A stretch of 64,000 nucleotides of DNA. Origin: Massilia mucilaginosa (GTDB lineage Bacteria; Pseudomonadota; Gammaproteobacteria; Burkholderiales; Burkholderiaceae_D). The notes under the pieces were generated by a model. The model worked only from the letters and a program-made list of their open reading frames with translations. It made no database searches and had not been told where the DNA came from. The position numbers and the translations under genes are program-made. The stretch is taken from assembly GCF_011682145.1 (NCBI RefSeq), contig NZ_WHJH01000006.1:1-64000 (forward strand), written 5' to 3'. This document shows positions 28,893 through 36,308 of this stretch, piece after piece (within the stretch, counting starts at the first letter, position 1; every line of letters starts with the position of its first letter).

Positions 28893-29210
28893 TGTCACGA
28901 AAAACAACAGGAATCGCTCGAAAAACCATCGCTCGCTTACTGCTCCGTAGGATAATGTGCTCTCAGGCAATCCTTAACCACTGCCGCAGGGCGCAGCCGA
29001 CGTCTCCAGGCAGTTTGCAATGCGCTCCATGGCGGACAGTGCAACTCCTACCAACAATTCCTCATCCCAATCCCGTTGCGCAGACGAGCGGGATGGTTGC
29101 CAGATAAAGTCCGGCACGCTGTTTAGTGTCGGCCCAGCAATCGGTATCTTGATGTCCGATACGCTGGCCGATCTGCCACGTCAAGCAGACCTACATTACG
29201 AATGCAACTC
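28893..29210 (+). ncRNA. Conserved 5' leader of sensor gene 1 (candidate cis-acting RNA)
   Basis: This stretch aligns with the leader of the second sensor gene (30343-30669). Shared blocks in order: TCACGAAAwACAAC; ATAATGTGC; TCCATG..GGACAGTGC; a 7-bp hairpin 29071-29077/29087-29093; GGTTGCCAGATA; a second 7-bp hairpin 29111-29117/29126-29132; CGGCCCAGCAATCGGT; then the short upstream ORF. In both hairpins one G-U pair here is an A-U pair in the other leader, so pairing is kept while the sequence changes. Structure is inferred by eye. No known riboswitch class was recognised with confidence. Confidence 0.55.
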
Positions 29211-29214
29211 ATGA
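29152..29214 (+). CDS. Short upstream ORF, overlapping sensor gene 1
   Basis: A 20-residue frame, MSDTLADLPRQADLHYECNS, whose stop codon overlaps the sensor start codon (ATGA). The second sensor has the same arrangement with MSETLADLPRQADLYYEGPA. The first 42 nt of the two differ at one position only. Codons such as CCA, CGT, CAA and GCA are unusual in this GC-rich genome. It may be a leader peptide that couples translation, or the conservation may reflect RNA structure. There is no strong ribosome-binding site before it. Confidence 0.4.
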   Translation: MSDTLADLPRQADLHYECNS

Positions 29215-30287
29215 ACTCAAAATTTACTCTAAACATCTTCCACAAAGTACTCATCACGCTGTTAGCGGTCACGCTGATCCCTCTGATTACCTTGTGGCTG
29301 GTCAGTAACAAGGCGGCCCAGACCCAGTTGACGGCCAACGTGTCGCAAAACCTGGTCCTGACCATGGACACGGTGGCCGACGGCATTACCGCCTGGGACA
29401 GCACCAACGTGCGCGCCATGACCCAGGTCGGTTACCTGCCCGACATGGTATCGATGAAGGCCGAGCGCCAGAACCCGATCCTGTCCGTCACCGGCACCGC
29501 CTACGAATGGTCGTACCTGATGTTTACGGTCGCGCCCGACGGCAGCAACGTCGGCCGTAACGACGGCGGCGCCCTGACCCCCTACGGCGACCGCTCCTAC
29601 TTCCAGCAAGTGATCAAGGGCGCGCCGGTCGGCCGCCAGGTCGTGATCGGCAAGACCAGCGGCAAGCCGGCACTGATCCTGGCCACCCCGATCAAGGATG
29701 AAAGCGCCAACCTGGTCGGCGTACTGGCCATGTCGATGTACCTGACCGACATTTCCAAGATCGTGACCGATATCCGCGTCGGCGAAACCGGCCGTGCGAT
29801 CCTGCTCGACGCCAGCAACAAAGTCATTGCCCACGGCGATGCCTCCAAGGTGCGCGGCACGCTGCAGGATTTCGGCGCCTATCCCGCCCTCAAGGTGGCC
29901 GGCATCGACAAGGCGCCCGTGGTGTACACCACGGAAGACCGCAAAGTCATCGGCTTCATGCGCAAATTGCCGCAAGGCTGGACCCTGCTGGTCGAACAGG
30001 ATTACGACGAAGCGTTCCGCATCATGAAGCAGATGGAAAAGGATGCGCAGATCCTGATCGGCGTCAGCGTGGCGCTGGTCATCGCCATCGCGATTTTCCT
30101 CGGCAAGGCACTGACCCGTCCGATCAATGAACTGACCTCGATTGCCCGCCAGCTCAGTAACGGCGAGCTGCAAGTGACGATCGAACAAACCGAACGCGGC
30201 GACGAAATCGGCGCGCTGGCCCGCGCCATCGACCGTCTCGGCATCAGTATCAAGCTGGCAATGGATCGCCTGCGCAAGAAAAGCTGA
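29211..30287 (+). CDS. Membrane sensor with Cache and HAMP domains, copy 1
   Basis: A 358-residue protein with an N-terminal membrane segment (FHKVLITLLAVTLIPLITLWLV), a periplasmic double-Cache-like domain (about residues 35-275; PYGDRSYFQQVIKG, GVLAMSMYLTDIS, GRAILLDASNKVIAHGD), a second membrane segment (AQILIGVSVALVIAIAIFLG) and a HAMP domain (LTRPINELTSIARQLSNGELQVTI...DEIGALARAIDRL). It ends right after HAMP: there is no methyl-accepting, kinase or cyclase domain. It probably senses a small extracellular molecule and signals through a partner protein. The start at 29211 is chosen because the second copy has the same MNSKF start. Confidence 0.85.
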   Translation: MNSKFTLNIFHKVLITLLAVTLIPLITLWLVSNKAAQTQLTANVSQNLVLTMDTVADGITAWDSTNVRAMTQVGYLPDMVSMKAERQNPILSVTGTAYEWSYLMFTVAPDGSNVGRNDGGALTPYGDRSYFQQVIKGAPVGRQVVIGKTSGKPALILATPIKDESANLVGVLAMSMYLTDISKIVTDIRVGETGRAILLDASNKVIAHGDASKVRGTLQDFGAYPALKVAGIDKAPVVYTTEDRKVIGFMRKLPQGWTLLVEQDYDEAFRIMKQMEKDAQILIGVSVALVIAIAIFLGKALTRPINELTSIARQLSNGELQVTIEQTERGDEIGALARAIDRLGISIKLAMDRLRKKS

Positions 30288-30342
30288 ACCCCGCGCCATC
30301 GACAGTAGTGAAGTCGTTGCAGTAAATACACAAACGTCGCAA

Positions 30343-30669
30343 ATTCTCACGAAATACAACGAGACTTGCCGCAATACCGATGCTGTTGGTAAACACCGGT
30401 ATAATAATGTGCTTACAAGCAACCAAAATCACTGCTGACGATTGCGCCCCGGGATTGCTGGAAGACGGCGGCGCGGTCCATGAGGGACAGTGCCTCCCGC
30501 CGACAGCAAGCTCCGCATGAACGATCCCGTTGCGCCGCCGGCGAACGGGGTTGCCAGATACAGAAGTCCGACACCTTGTTTTTAATGTCGGCCCAGCAAT
30601 CGGTTCCTTGATGTCCGAGACGCTGGCCGATCTGCCACGTCAAGCAGACCTCTATTACGAAGGCCCAGC
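30343..30669 (+). ncRNA. Conserved 5' leader of sensor gene 2 (candidate cis-acting RNA)
   Basis: Fills the 382-bp gap between the two sensor genes. It is homologous to 28893-29210 with the same order of conserved blocks. Hairpin one is 30526-30531/30544-30549 with an extra inner stem (30533-30536/30540-30543); hairpin two is 30568-30573/30586-30591. A TATAAT at 30400-30405 could be an internal -10 element. Regions between the helices vary in sequence and length while the helices and single-stranded blocks are kept. Confidence 0.55.
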
Positions 30670-30673
30670 ATGA
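30611..30673 (+). CDS. Short upstream ORF, overlapping sensor gene 2
   Basis: MSETLADLPRQADLYYEGPA, stop overlapping the sensor start codon as ATGA. It matches the frame before sensor 1 at 15 of 20 residues, and differences cluster in the last six codons. A weak site GAAGG lies about 7 nt before the sensor ATG inside this frame. Confidence 0.4.
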   Translation: MSETLADLPRQADLYYEGPA

Positions 30674-31746
30674 ACTCAAAATTTAGTTTCAGTATTTTTC
30701 ACAAGGTCTTGATGACCTTGCTCGCGGTGACGCTGATCCCCCTGTGCACGCTGTGGGTGATCAGCGACCGGGCGGCCCAGCGCGAACTGACCGACAACGT
30801 CTCGCAAAGCCTGGTGCTGACCATGAACACGGTGGTCAACGGCATCAATGCCTGGGACGACACCAATATGCACGCCATGAACCAGGCCAGCCGCCTCGAC
30901 GACATGGTGTCGATGAAGGACGAGCGCCAGATTCCCCTGCTGAAAGCGACCGGCAAGGCCTACGAATGGTCGTTCCTGATGTTTACGATCGCGCCGGATG
31001 GCTCGAACACCGCCCGTAACGACGGCGCCGCCCCGATCAATTACGGCGACCGCAGCTACTTCAAGGCCGTGATGAGCGGCCAGCCGGTCGGCCGCCAGGT
31101 AGCGATCAGCAAAACCACCGGCAAGCCGGCACTGATCGTGGCCACCCCGATCCGCGACATCAACTCGGCCCTGGTCGGCGTGCTGGCGATGTCGATGAAC
31201 CTGACCGATATTTCCAAGATCGTGACCGATATCCGCATCGGCAAGACCGGCCGCGCGATCCTGCTCGACGCCACCAACAAGGTGATCGCCCACGGCGACT
31301 CGGCCAAGGTTCTTACCGCGCTGCAAGACTTTACCAACCATCCGGCCCTCAAGGTTCCCGGCATCAACGACGCACCCGTGGTCTATACTGCGGAAGAGCG
31401 CAAGAAGATCGGTTTCGTGCGCAAACTGCCGCAAGGCTGGACCGTGCTGATCGAACAGGACTACGATGAAGCTTTCGCCACCATGCACAAGATGGAAAAC
31501 GAAGCACGCATCCTGATCGCCGCCGCTGTGGCGCTGGTCATCGGCGTGGCAATTTTCCTGGGCAAGGCGCTGACCCGCCCGATCAATCAATTGACCGCCA
31601 TTGCCGTGCAACTGAGCAATGGCGAACTGCAAGTGGACATTCCGCAAACGGCCCGCGGCGATGAAATCGGCTCGCTGGCCCGTGCCATTGAACGTCTCGG
31701 CGTCAGCATCCAGCTGGCAATGGATCGACTGCGTAAAAAGGTTTGA
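30670..31746 (+). CDS. Membrane sensor with Cache and HAMP domains, copy 2
   Basis: A 358-residue paralogue of the preceding gene, the same length, with most residues shared. Domain order is the same: membrane segment, Cache region (NYGDRSYFKAVMSG, GRAILLDATNKVIAHGD), membrane segment (ILIAAAVALVIGVAIFLG), HAMP (RPINQLTAIAVQLSNGELQVDI). The Cache halves differ at several places (NVRAMTQVGYLPD against NMHAMNQASRLDD), so ligand preference may differ. It too lacks an output domain. It arose by tandem duplication that included the leader. Confidence 0.85.
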   Translation: MNSKFSFSIFHKVLMTLLAVTLIPLCTLWVISDRAAQRELTDNVSQSLVLTMNTVVNGINAWDDTNMHAMNQASRLDDMVSMKDERQIPLLKATGKAYEWSFLMFTIAPDGSNTARNDGAAPINYGDRSYFKAVMSGQPVGRQVAISKTTGKPALIVATPIRDINSALVGVLAMSMNLTDISKIVTDIRIGKTGRAILLDATNKVIAHGDSAKVLTALQDFTNHPALKVPGINDAPVVYTAEERKKIGFVRKLPQGWTVLIEQDYDEAFATMHKMENEARILIAAAVALVIGVAIFLGKALTRPINQLTAIAVQLSNGELQVDIPQTARGDEIGSLARAIERLGVSIQLAMDRLRKKV

Positions 31747-31767
31747 TACCGATGAGAGGTTACTGAT

Positions 31768-32358
31768 ATGTCACAACCGGAATTCATGCCATTTATCGAC
31801 GTGGTCGACCAGATCGCTGGCTTTTGCGCACAGCGCGTCAGCGGCACTGCCTTGGTCATCAGCGATGACAACCGCATGGCCCAGGTCCACCTGCAAGGCG
31901 GCAAGATCGTCTTCATCCTGTGCCGCGGCCGCCGCGGCCGCGACGGCCTGGCCATCATGCGCACCATGAAAAATGCGCGCCTGACCCTGGACAAGGCCGG
32001 CGTCGTCAATGCCGACGGCCTCGACTGGCCGACCGAAATCGTGCTGGGCTACCTCGACGGCACCCTGGACGACTTGCCGGGTACTGGCGTACTGGGCGGA
32101 GCGTCGCCACGCGCCGACACCGCGGCCGTGCGCCCGGTCGCCACGCCGGGCCTGACGCCCGACATCAAGGCCACCTTGCAGCGTTGCCTGGTCAAGTATG
32201 TGGGGCCAATGGCGGAGATCGTCTGCAGCGACCATTTCGACGGCGCCACCGATGTGCGCGCCGTGGTCATGGCGCTGGCCAAGGAAATCCCAAGCGACGA
32301 CCAGGCCGCCAAGTTCAAGGTCGACGTCGCCAAGGCGCTCGACATGCCGGCGTTCTGA
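31768..32358 (+). CDS. Cytoplasmic two-domain protein (DUF4388-like N-terminus)
   Basis: A 196-residue protein 21 bp after sensor 2, with GAGAGG upstream of the ATG. The N-terminal half (SGTALVISDDNRMAQVHLQGGKIVFILCRGRRGRDGLAIMRTM) has the pattern of DUF4388/PATAN domains known from bacterial signalling and gliding proteins. The C-terminal half (TLQRCLVKYVGPMAEIVCSDHF...VVMALAKEI) resembles a small helical domain found in serine/threonine-kinase and chemotaxis-like systems. It may be the missing output partner of the two sensors. That is an inference from position. Confidence 0.65.
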   Translation: MSQPEFMPFIDVVDQIAGFCAQRVSGTALVISDDNRMAQVHLQGGKIVFILCRGRRGRDGLAIMRTMKNARLTLDKAGVVNADGLDWPTEIVLGYLDGTLDDLPGTGVLGGASPRADTAAVRPVATPGLTPDIKATLQRCLVKYVGPMAEIVCSDHFDGATDVRAVVMALAKEIPSDDQAAKFKVDVAKALDMPAF

Positions 32359-32480
32359 CGAATCCCTGCGCGCAGCGGCTGCGGCCGCCGCGCGCAGGGT
32401 GCTCTATTGCCCCTCCCCCGCTGCTTTCCTTGTTTTCGCCGCTGTCGTTGTTTCCGCTGTTCCGCGCTTGTCCCTCCCTG

Positions 32481-32975
32481 TCACACCAGCTTCTGCTGCG
32501 ACACCACGATGCCATCGGCATCGGCATACAACCAGTCTCCCGGCTGCACCGCCACCCCGCTCACGCAGATGCGCACATTGCGTTCGCCCGCGCCCAGCTT
32601 GCTGCTCTTTTGCGGATGCGTGCCGAGCGCGCGCACCCCGATGGCGCAGGCATTGATTTCGTCGCTGTCGCGCACGCAGCCGTCCACCACGATGCCGCTC
32701 CAGCCATTGTTTTGCGCCAATAACGCCAGCTGACCGCCGACCAGCGCGCGGCGCAGGCTGGCGCCGCCGTCGATGACCAGCACATTGCCGTTGCCGGGCG
32801 CTTCCAGGGTAGCGCGCACCAGGGCGTTGTCTTCAAACACTTTTAGTGTCGTCACGCTGCCGCAAAAGCGCACACGTTGACCGTAGTGCCTGAACAGCGG
32901 CGGCAACACGGCCAGGCGGCCCTCTTCCAGCAGTTCGGGATGGTCGTCGCACAGGTCGGTGGTGGCAAAAGTCAT
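32481..32975 (-). CDS. rraA: RraA-like protein
   Basis: With an ATG at 32975 the protein has 164 residues, the usual RraA length. It carries ATTDLCDDHPE, GNGNVLVIDGGASLRRALVGGQLA, and GIVVDGCVRDSDEI, typical of the RraA/HMG-aldolase family. RraA inhibits RNase E; close relatives are 4-hydroxy-4-methyl-2-oxoglutarate aldolases. The VVDGCVRD motif fits both, so the exact role is open. It stands alone, opposed to the upstream signalling genes. Confidence 0.85.
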   Translation of the reverse strand: MTFATTDLCDDHPELLEEGRLAVLPPLFRHYGQRVRFCGSVTTLKVFEDNALVRATLEAPGNGNVLVIDGGASLRRALVGGQLALLAQNNGWSGIVVDGCVRDSDEINACAIGVRALGTHPQKSSKLGAGERNVRICVSGVAVQPGDWLYADADGIVVSQQKLV

Positions 32976-33197
32976 GTCGGCTCGCTCGCAAAAAATGGAA
33001 ATGAGAACAATTCTAAGCGATTGGCGCCGCCGCCCCTGCCCCTTGATTGAGTACGACCGCGCCACCGGGGTGTTGGTTCCCGTGAAAACAAGGTATGCGG
33101 GCGCGCCTGATGTGTCACAAGCGAAGCGCAGACAGCGGCTGACGCGGCGCCCGAGGCGCGCCATAATCGGTGCCTCGTTCTCGTCAAGGGGGCATGC

Positions 33198-33929
33198 ATG
33201 CTCAGCACGCTGTCACAGCTCAGGCGCCTGTGGGACGTTCTCGCCGCCATCGTCAAACTGCCGCTCGCTCACCTGCAATTCGACCTGGCGCTCGCGCCCG
33301 CCGAAGTGAGCGCCACCTACCGCAACTTTACGCGGCGCCATCCGCGCTACCGCATCATCGGCAACAAGACCATCGGCGCGGCCCTGCTCGACACCGGGCA
33401 ATTCGCATCGAGCACGCAATACCGCGACTCGATCGGCGAGCGCAACTGGGGCGGTTTCTTCGCGCGGCGGGCCAAGGCGCGCGGCTACCAGTTCACCCGC
33501 ATCGACCGCAACCGCTACGTCGACGAGATCCACGCCATCAACCAGTCCATGCCCGAGCGCCAGGGCCGGCCCATGGCCGCCGGCTACCATGACCGGGTGG
33601 CGCATTACACCGACCGCGAAAACTACCGCTATTTCGGCGTGCTCGATGCCTCGGGCAAGCTGGTGGCCTACTGCGAACTGGGCATCTACGGCAACTTCGC
33701 CCTGTTCTCGCGCCTGCTTGGCTACCGCAACAACGATGGCGTCATGCACTTCATGATCGTCGAAATCGTCAGCATGTTGATCGCCGAGCGCAGCGTGCGC
33801 TACGCCATGTACGACACCTGGTTCGGCGCCTCCGGGGGGCTGCGGCGTTTCAAGACCATCCTCGGCTTCAAACCGTACCGGGTGCGCTATGCGCTGCTGG
33901 GCGTGGCCAGCCTGTGCCCGGTCACCTAG
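33198..33929 (+). CDS. Acyltransferase-like protein (GNAT/FemAB fold suspected)
   Basis: A 243-residue protein. The region from about residue 130 (YRYFGVLDASGKLVAYCELGIYGNFALFSRLLGYR) to MYDTWFGASGGLRRFKTILGFKPYRV has the strand-turn pattern of GNAT or FemAB acyltransferases. The substrate is not known. The N-terminal 40 residues contain a short hydrophobic helix. Its TAG stop codon lies at the left edge of a 163-bp palindromic element. Confidence 0.6.
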   Translation: MLSTLSQLRRLWDVLAAIVKLPLAHLQFDLALAPAEVSATYRNFTRRHPRYRIIGNKTIGAALLDTGQFASSTQYRDSIGERNWGGFFARRAKARGYQFTRIDRNRYVDEIHAINQSMPERQGRPMAAGYHDRVAHYTDRENYRYFGVLDASGKLVAYCELGIYGNFALFSRLLGYRNNDGVMHFMIVEIVSMLIAERSVRYAMYDTWFGASGGLRRFKTILGFKPYRVRYALLGVASLCPVT

Positions 33930-34088
33930 TGTCCCGAGTCAGAAATTCGTTGAATAAATATGGCGATAATCGCGCCGATACCGCGTCACAAATGCTCGCC
34001 AGGCATTTGCCTGTCTGCGCTTTGTTCCTTGCCTCGGTGCGATTTCGCCATATTTAATCATCAACGGATTTCCAACTCGGGACACTAG
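33926..34088. repeat. 163-bp palindromic element (MITE-like)
   Basis: The two ends, about 48 nt each, are inverted copies with a few mismatches (both contain TGTCCCGAGT and AAATATGGCGA in opposite orientation). The centre holds a further 7-bp hairpin, CAAATGC/GCATTTG. Both ends are flanked by CTAG, which could be a 4-bp target duplication, though CTAG is self-complementary and so could also be part of the repeat. No protein is encoded. It separates two converging genes and could also terminate both. Confidence 0.7.
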
Positions 34089-34107
34089 TGCCCTGGCGGC
34101 GGCGCGC

Positions 34108-35316
34108 TCAGGCTTGCTTGAGCGCCGGTGCGCGGCTGCTGCCGCCCACGGTCAGGGCGGTGCCGATCGCCAGCACCTGGAACAGGGCGATGCAGCCGAA
34201 CACCCAGCCCGGATGGCCGCGGTCCATCATGGTGCCGAACAGCAGCGGACCGAGCGCCAGGCCGCTGTCGAGGCCCGAATACACGATGCCGAACACGCGG
34301 CCTGTCGCGTTTTTGGGCGCCGCGGCGCGAATCAGCAGGTCGCGCGAGGGACCGGCGACGCCGGCGGCCAGGCCGATGCCGCCCATCAGCACTACCGCCA
34401 TCCAGCCCGGCACCACGGCCGCGCCCACCAGCAGCGCCATCAGCGCGGCGCAGATGAAAGAGAGCGCGATGGTGCGGTCGTGGCGCTTGGCGCGCGTGGC
34501 CAGAAAGCCACCCAGGACCATGCCGGCGGCGGACGCGAGCATGTAAGCGGTGTACGCGGTGGTGGCCGAGGCCAGCGAAATGCCGTACAGCGCCACCAGG
34601 CTGGCTGACGAAAAACTCTGGATGCCGCCCAGTGCAATGGCGGTCAGGAAAAAGAAGCCGAAGCTCATCCACACCGCCGGCAGTTTCATGAAGGCGAACG
34701 AGCTGTCCTGCACCGTGCCGGCCGCCTGCACCGGGGCCGGGTCGGCGCGCAGGTGGGCGCGCTGGGCGAACAGCAGCGCCAGGGTGGCGAACGGAATGGC
34801 GGCGGCCGACAGCAGCGCGATGCGCCAGCCGGCCAGCGCGGCAATACCGGCCAAAAACGCGGGCGCAGCCGCCCAGCCCAGGTTGCCGCTGATGCCGTGC
34901 AGCGAGAACGCGTGGGCGATGCGCGCTTTGCTCACGCGCTGGTTGAGCAAGGTGTAGTCGGCCGGATGGAACACGGCGTTGCCGAGGCCCGCCAGCATCG
35001 ACCCGGCCGCCAGCATGAGGTAGCTTTGCGCGCCGGCCAGCACCAGGGCCGCCGTGCCAAGCAGCGCCAGCCCGGAAAACAGCACGCGGCGCGCGCCGAC
35101 CTTGTCCACCACGAAGCCCGACAAGGCCTGGCCGATGCCGGAGACCACGAAGAACAAGGTCATCAACAGCCCCAGCTGGGCGTACGACAGGTCGAAGGCG
35201 GGCTTGAGCCATGGAAACAAAGCCGCCAGGACCAGGTGATAGAAGTGCGATACGCCGTGCGCCAGGCTGACCAGGCCGATGACGCGCGCATCGTCGCGCA
35301 GGGTAGGTGTGTTCAT
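34108..35316 (-). CDS. MFS transporter, fosmidomycin-resistance-like
   Basis: The ATG at 35316 gives 402 residues with about twelve hydrophobic segments. The N-terminus SLAHGVSHFYHLVLAALFPWLKPAFDLSYAQLGLL, VVDKVGARRVL and GLGNAVFHPADYTLLNQRVS are typical of the Fsr-like family of major facilitator exporters. It is probably a drug or metabolite efflux pump of the inner membrane. It is divergent from an AraC-type regulator, a common regulator and transporter pair. Confidence 0.85.
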   Translation of the reverse strand: MNTPTLRDDARVIGLVSLAHGVSHFYHLVLAALFPWLKPAFDLSYAQLGLLMTLFFVVSGIGQALSGFVVDKVGARRVLFSGLALLGTAALVLAGAQSYLMLAAGSMLAGLGNAVFHPADYTLLNQRVSKARIAHAFSLHGISGNLGWAAAPAFLAGIAALAGWRIALLSAAAIPFATLALLFAQRAHLRADPAPVQAAGTVQDSSFAFMKLPAVWMSFGFFFLTAIALGGIQSFSSASLVALYGISLASATTAYTAYMLASAAGMVLGGFLATRAKRHDRTIALSFICAALMALLVGAAVVPGWMAVVLMGGIGLAAGVAGPSRDLLIRAAAPKNATGRVFGIVYSGLDSGLALGPLLFGTMMDRGHPGWVFGCIALFQVLAIGTALTVGGSSRAPALKQA

Positions 35317-35423
35317 AAGGCATCCATGGTTGAGCAGCGTCCAGTGTAAGCAAAAAGCCATCGACAGTTTTTAGACAGGAAGCCATACTTTGTCGCAAAT
35401 CCGCCAATTGCCCCCATCCACCC

Positions 35424-36215
35424 ATGTCCCTGACCATCCTCACCCATACCCGCTGGCAAGCGCCGGAACTGGCCCCGACCCCGGCGCGGCCGGTGCGCGC
35501 GCTGGCACGCGACCTCGACATCACCCAGTCGCTCGATCCGCACCGCCATCCCTGGGGCCAGCTCACCTTCGCCCTGTCCGGGGTGCTGCGCGTGAGCACG
35601 CCCGGCTCAAGCTGGATCGTGCCGCCGCTGCGCGCGATCTGGATTGCGCCGGAGGTGGTCCATTCGGTGCGCGTACTCGAAAACGCGCGCTTGCGCCCGC
35701 TCGGCATCCTGGCCGCGCGCGCCCCGTTCGAGGGCGACGAGTGCCGCGTGCTGGCCGTGTCCGCACTGCTGCGCGAACTGATCGTTGCGCTCGGCCAGAC
35801 CGGCGCGGGGCCGCGCGAAACGCTGCTGGCCGAACTGATCCTCGACGAGCTGCCCGGCGCGGCCACGCGGCCGATGCGCGTGCCGCTGCCGCAGGACAAG
35901 CGCCTCGGCGCCCTGTGCGCGGCCCTGATCGACGATCCCGCCTGCCAGCTGACCCTGGGCCAGTGGGCGGCCCAGGTCGGCGCCTCCGAACGCACCCTGA
36001 CCCGCCTGTTCGAACGCGAGCTGGGCATGCGCTTCGGCCACTGGCGCCAGCAGGTGCGCCTGGCGCACGCCGCGCCCCTGATCGCGCGCGGCATGCCGCT
36101 CTCGCAGGTGGCCGGGGAACTCGGTTACGCCAGCCAGTCGGCATTTTCGGCGATGTTCAAAAAGACCTACGGCAGCTCGCCGTCGGCATTTTTCGCCGGC
36201 GACAGCGCCGGCTGA
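35424..36215 (+). CDS. AraC-family regulator with cupin sensor domain
   Basis: A 263-residue protein. The N-terminal cupin (HRHPWGQLTFALSGVLRVSTPGSSWIVPPLRAIWIAPEVVHSV) resembles NimR/YeaM-like regulators. The C-terminal AraC domain has two helix-turn-helix motifs (LTLGQWAAQVGASERTLTRLFERELG and PLSQVAGELGYASQSAFSAMFKKTYG). It probably controls the divergent MFS exporter; the 107-bp gap would hold the operator. Confidence 0.88.
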   Translation: MSLTILTHTRWQAPELAPTPARPVRALARDLDITQSLDPHRHPWGQLTFALSGVLRVSTPGSSWIVPPLRAIWIAPEVVHSVRVLENARLRPLGILAARAPFEGDECRVLAVSALLRELIVALGQTGAGPRETLLAELILDELPGAATRPMRVPLPQDKRLGALCAALIDDPACQLTLGQWAAQVGASERTLTRLFERELGMRFGHWRQQVRLAHAAPLIARGMPLSQVAGELGYASQSAFSAMFKKTYGSSPSAFFAGDSAG

Positions 36216-36308
36216 GCTTGCGTTTTACAAATTGTGTATTTCTCAACGGTACTAAGCAAGTAAAGTATAGTGGCCGTTTCCTGTCCTACCCTTTCAAGGA
36301 GTTGCCTG

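Noticed and set aside
29050-29110. A c-di-GMP-I (GEMM) riboswitch call for the sensor leader
   Set aside because: Only the 3' GGGNUGGUUGCC-like part is similar. The conserved 5' CACGCACAGGGCAAACC-type core was not found in either leader, so no class is assigned.
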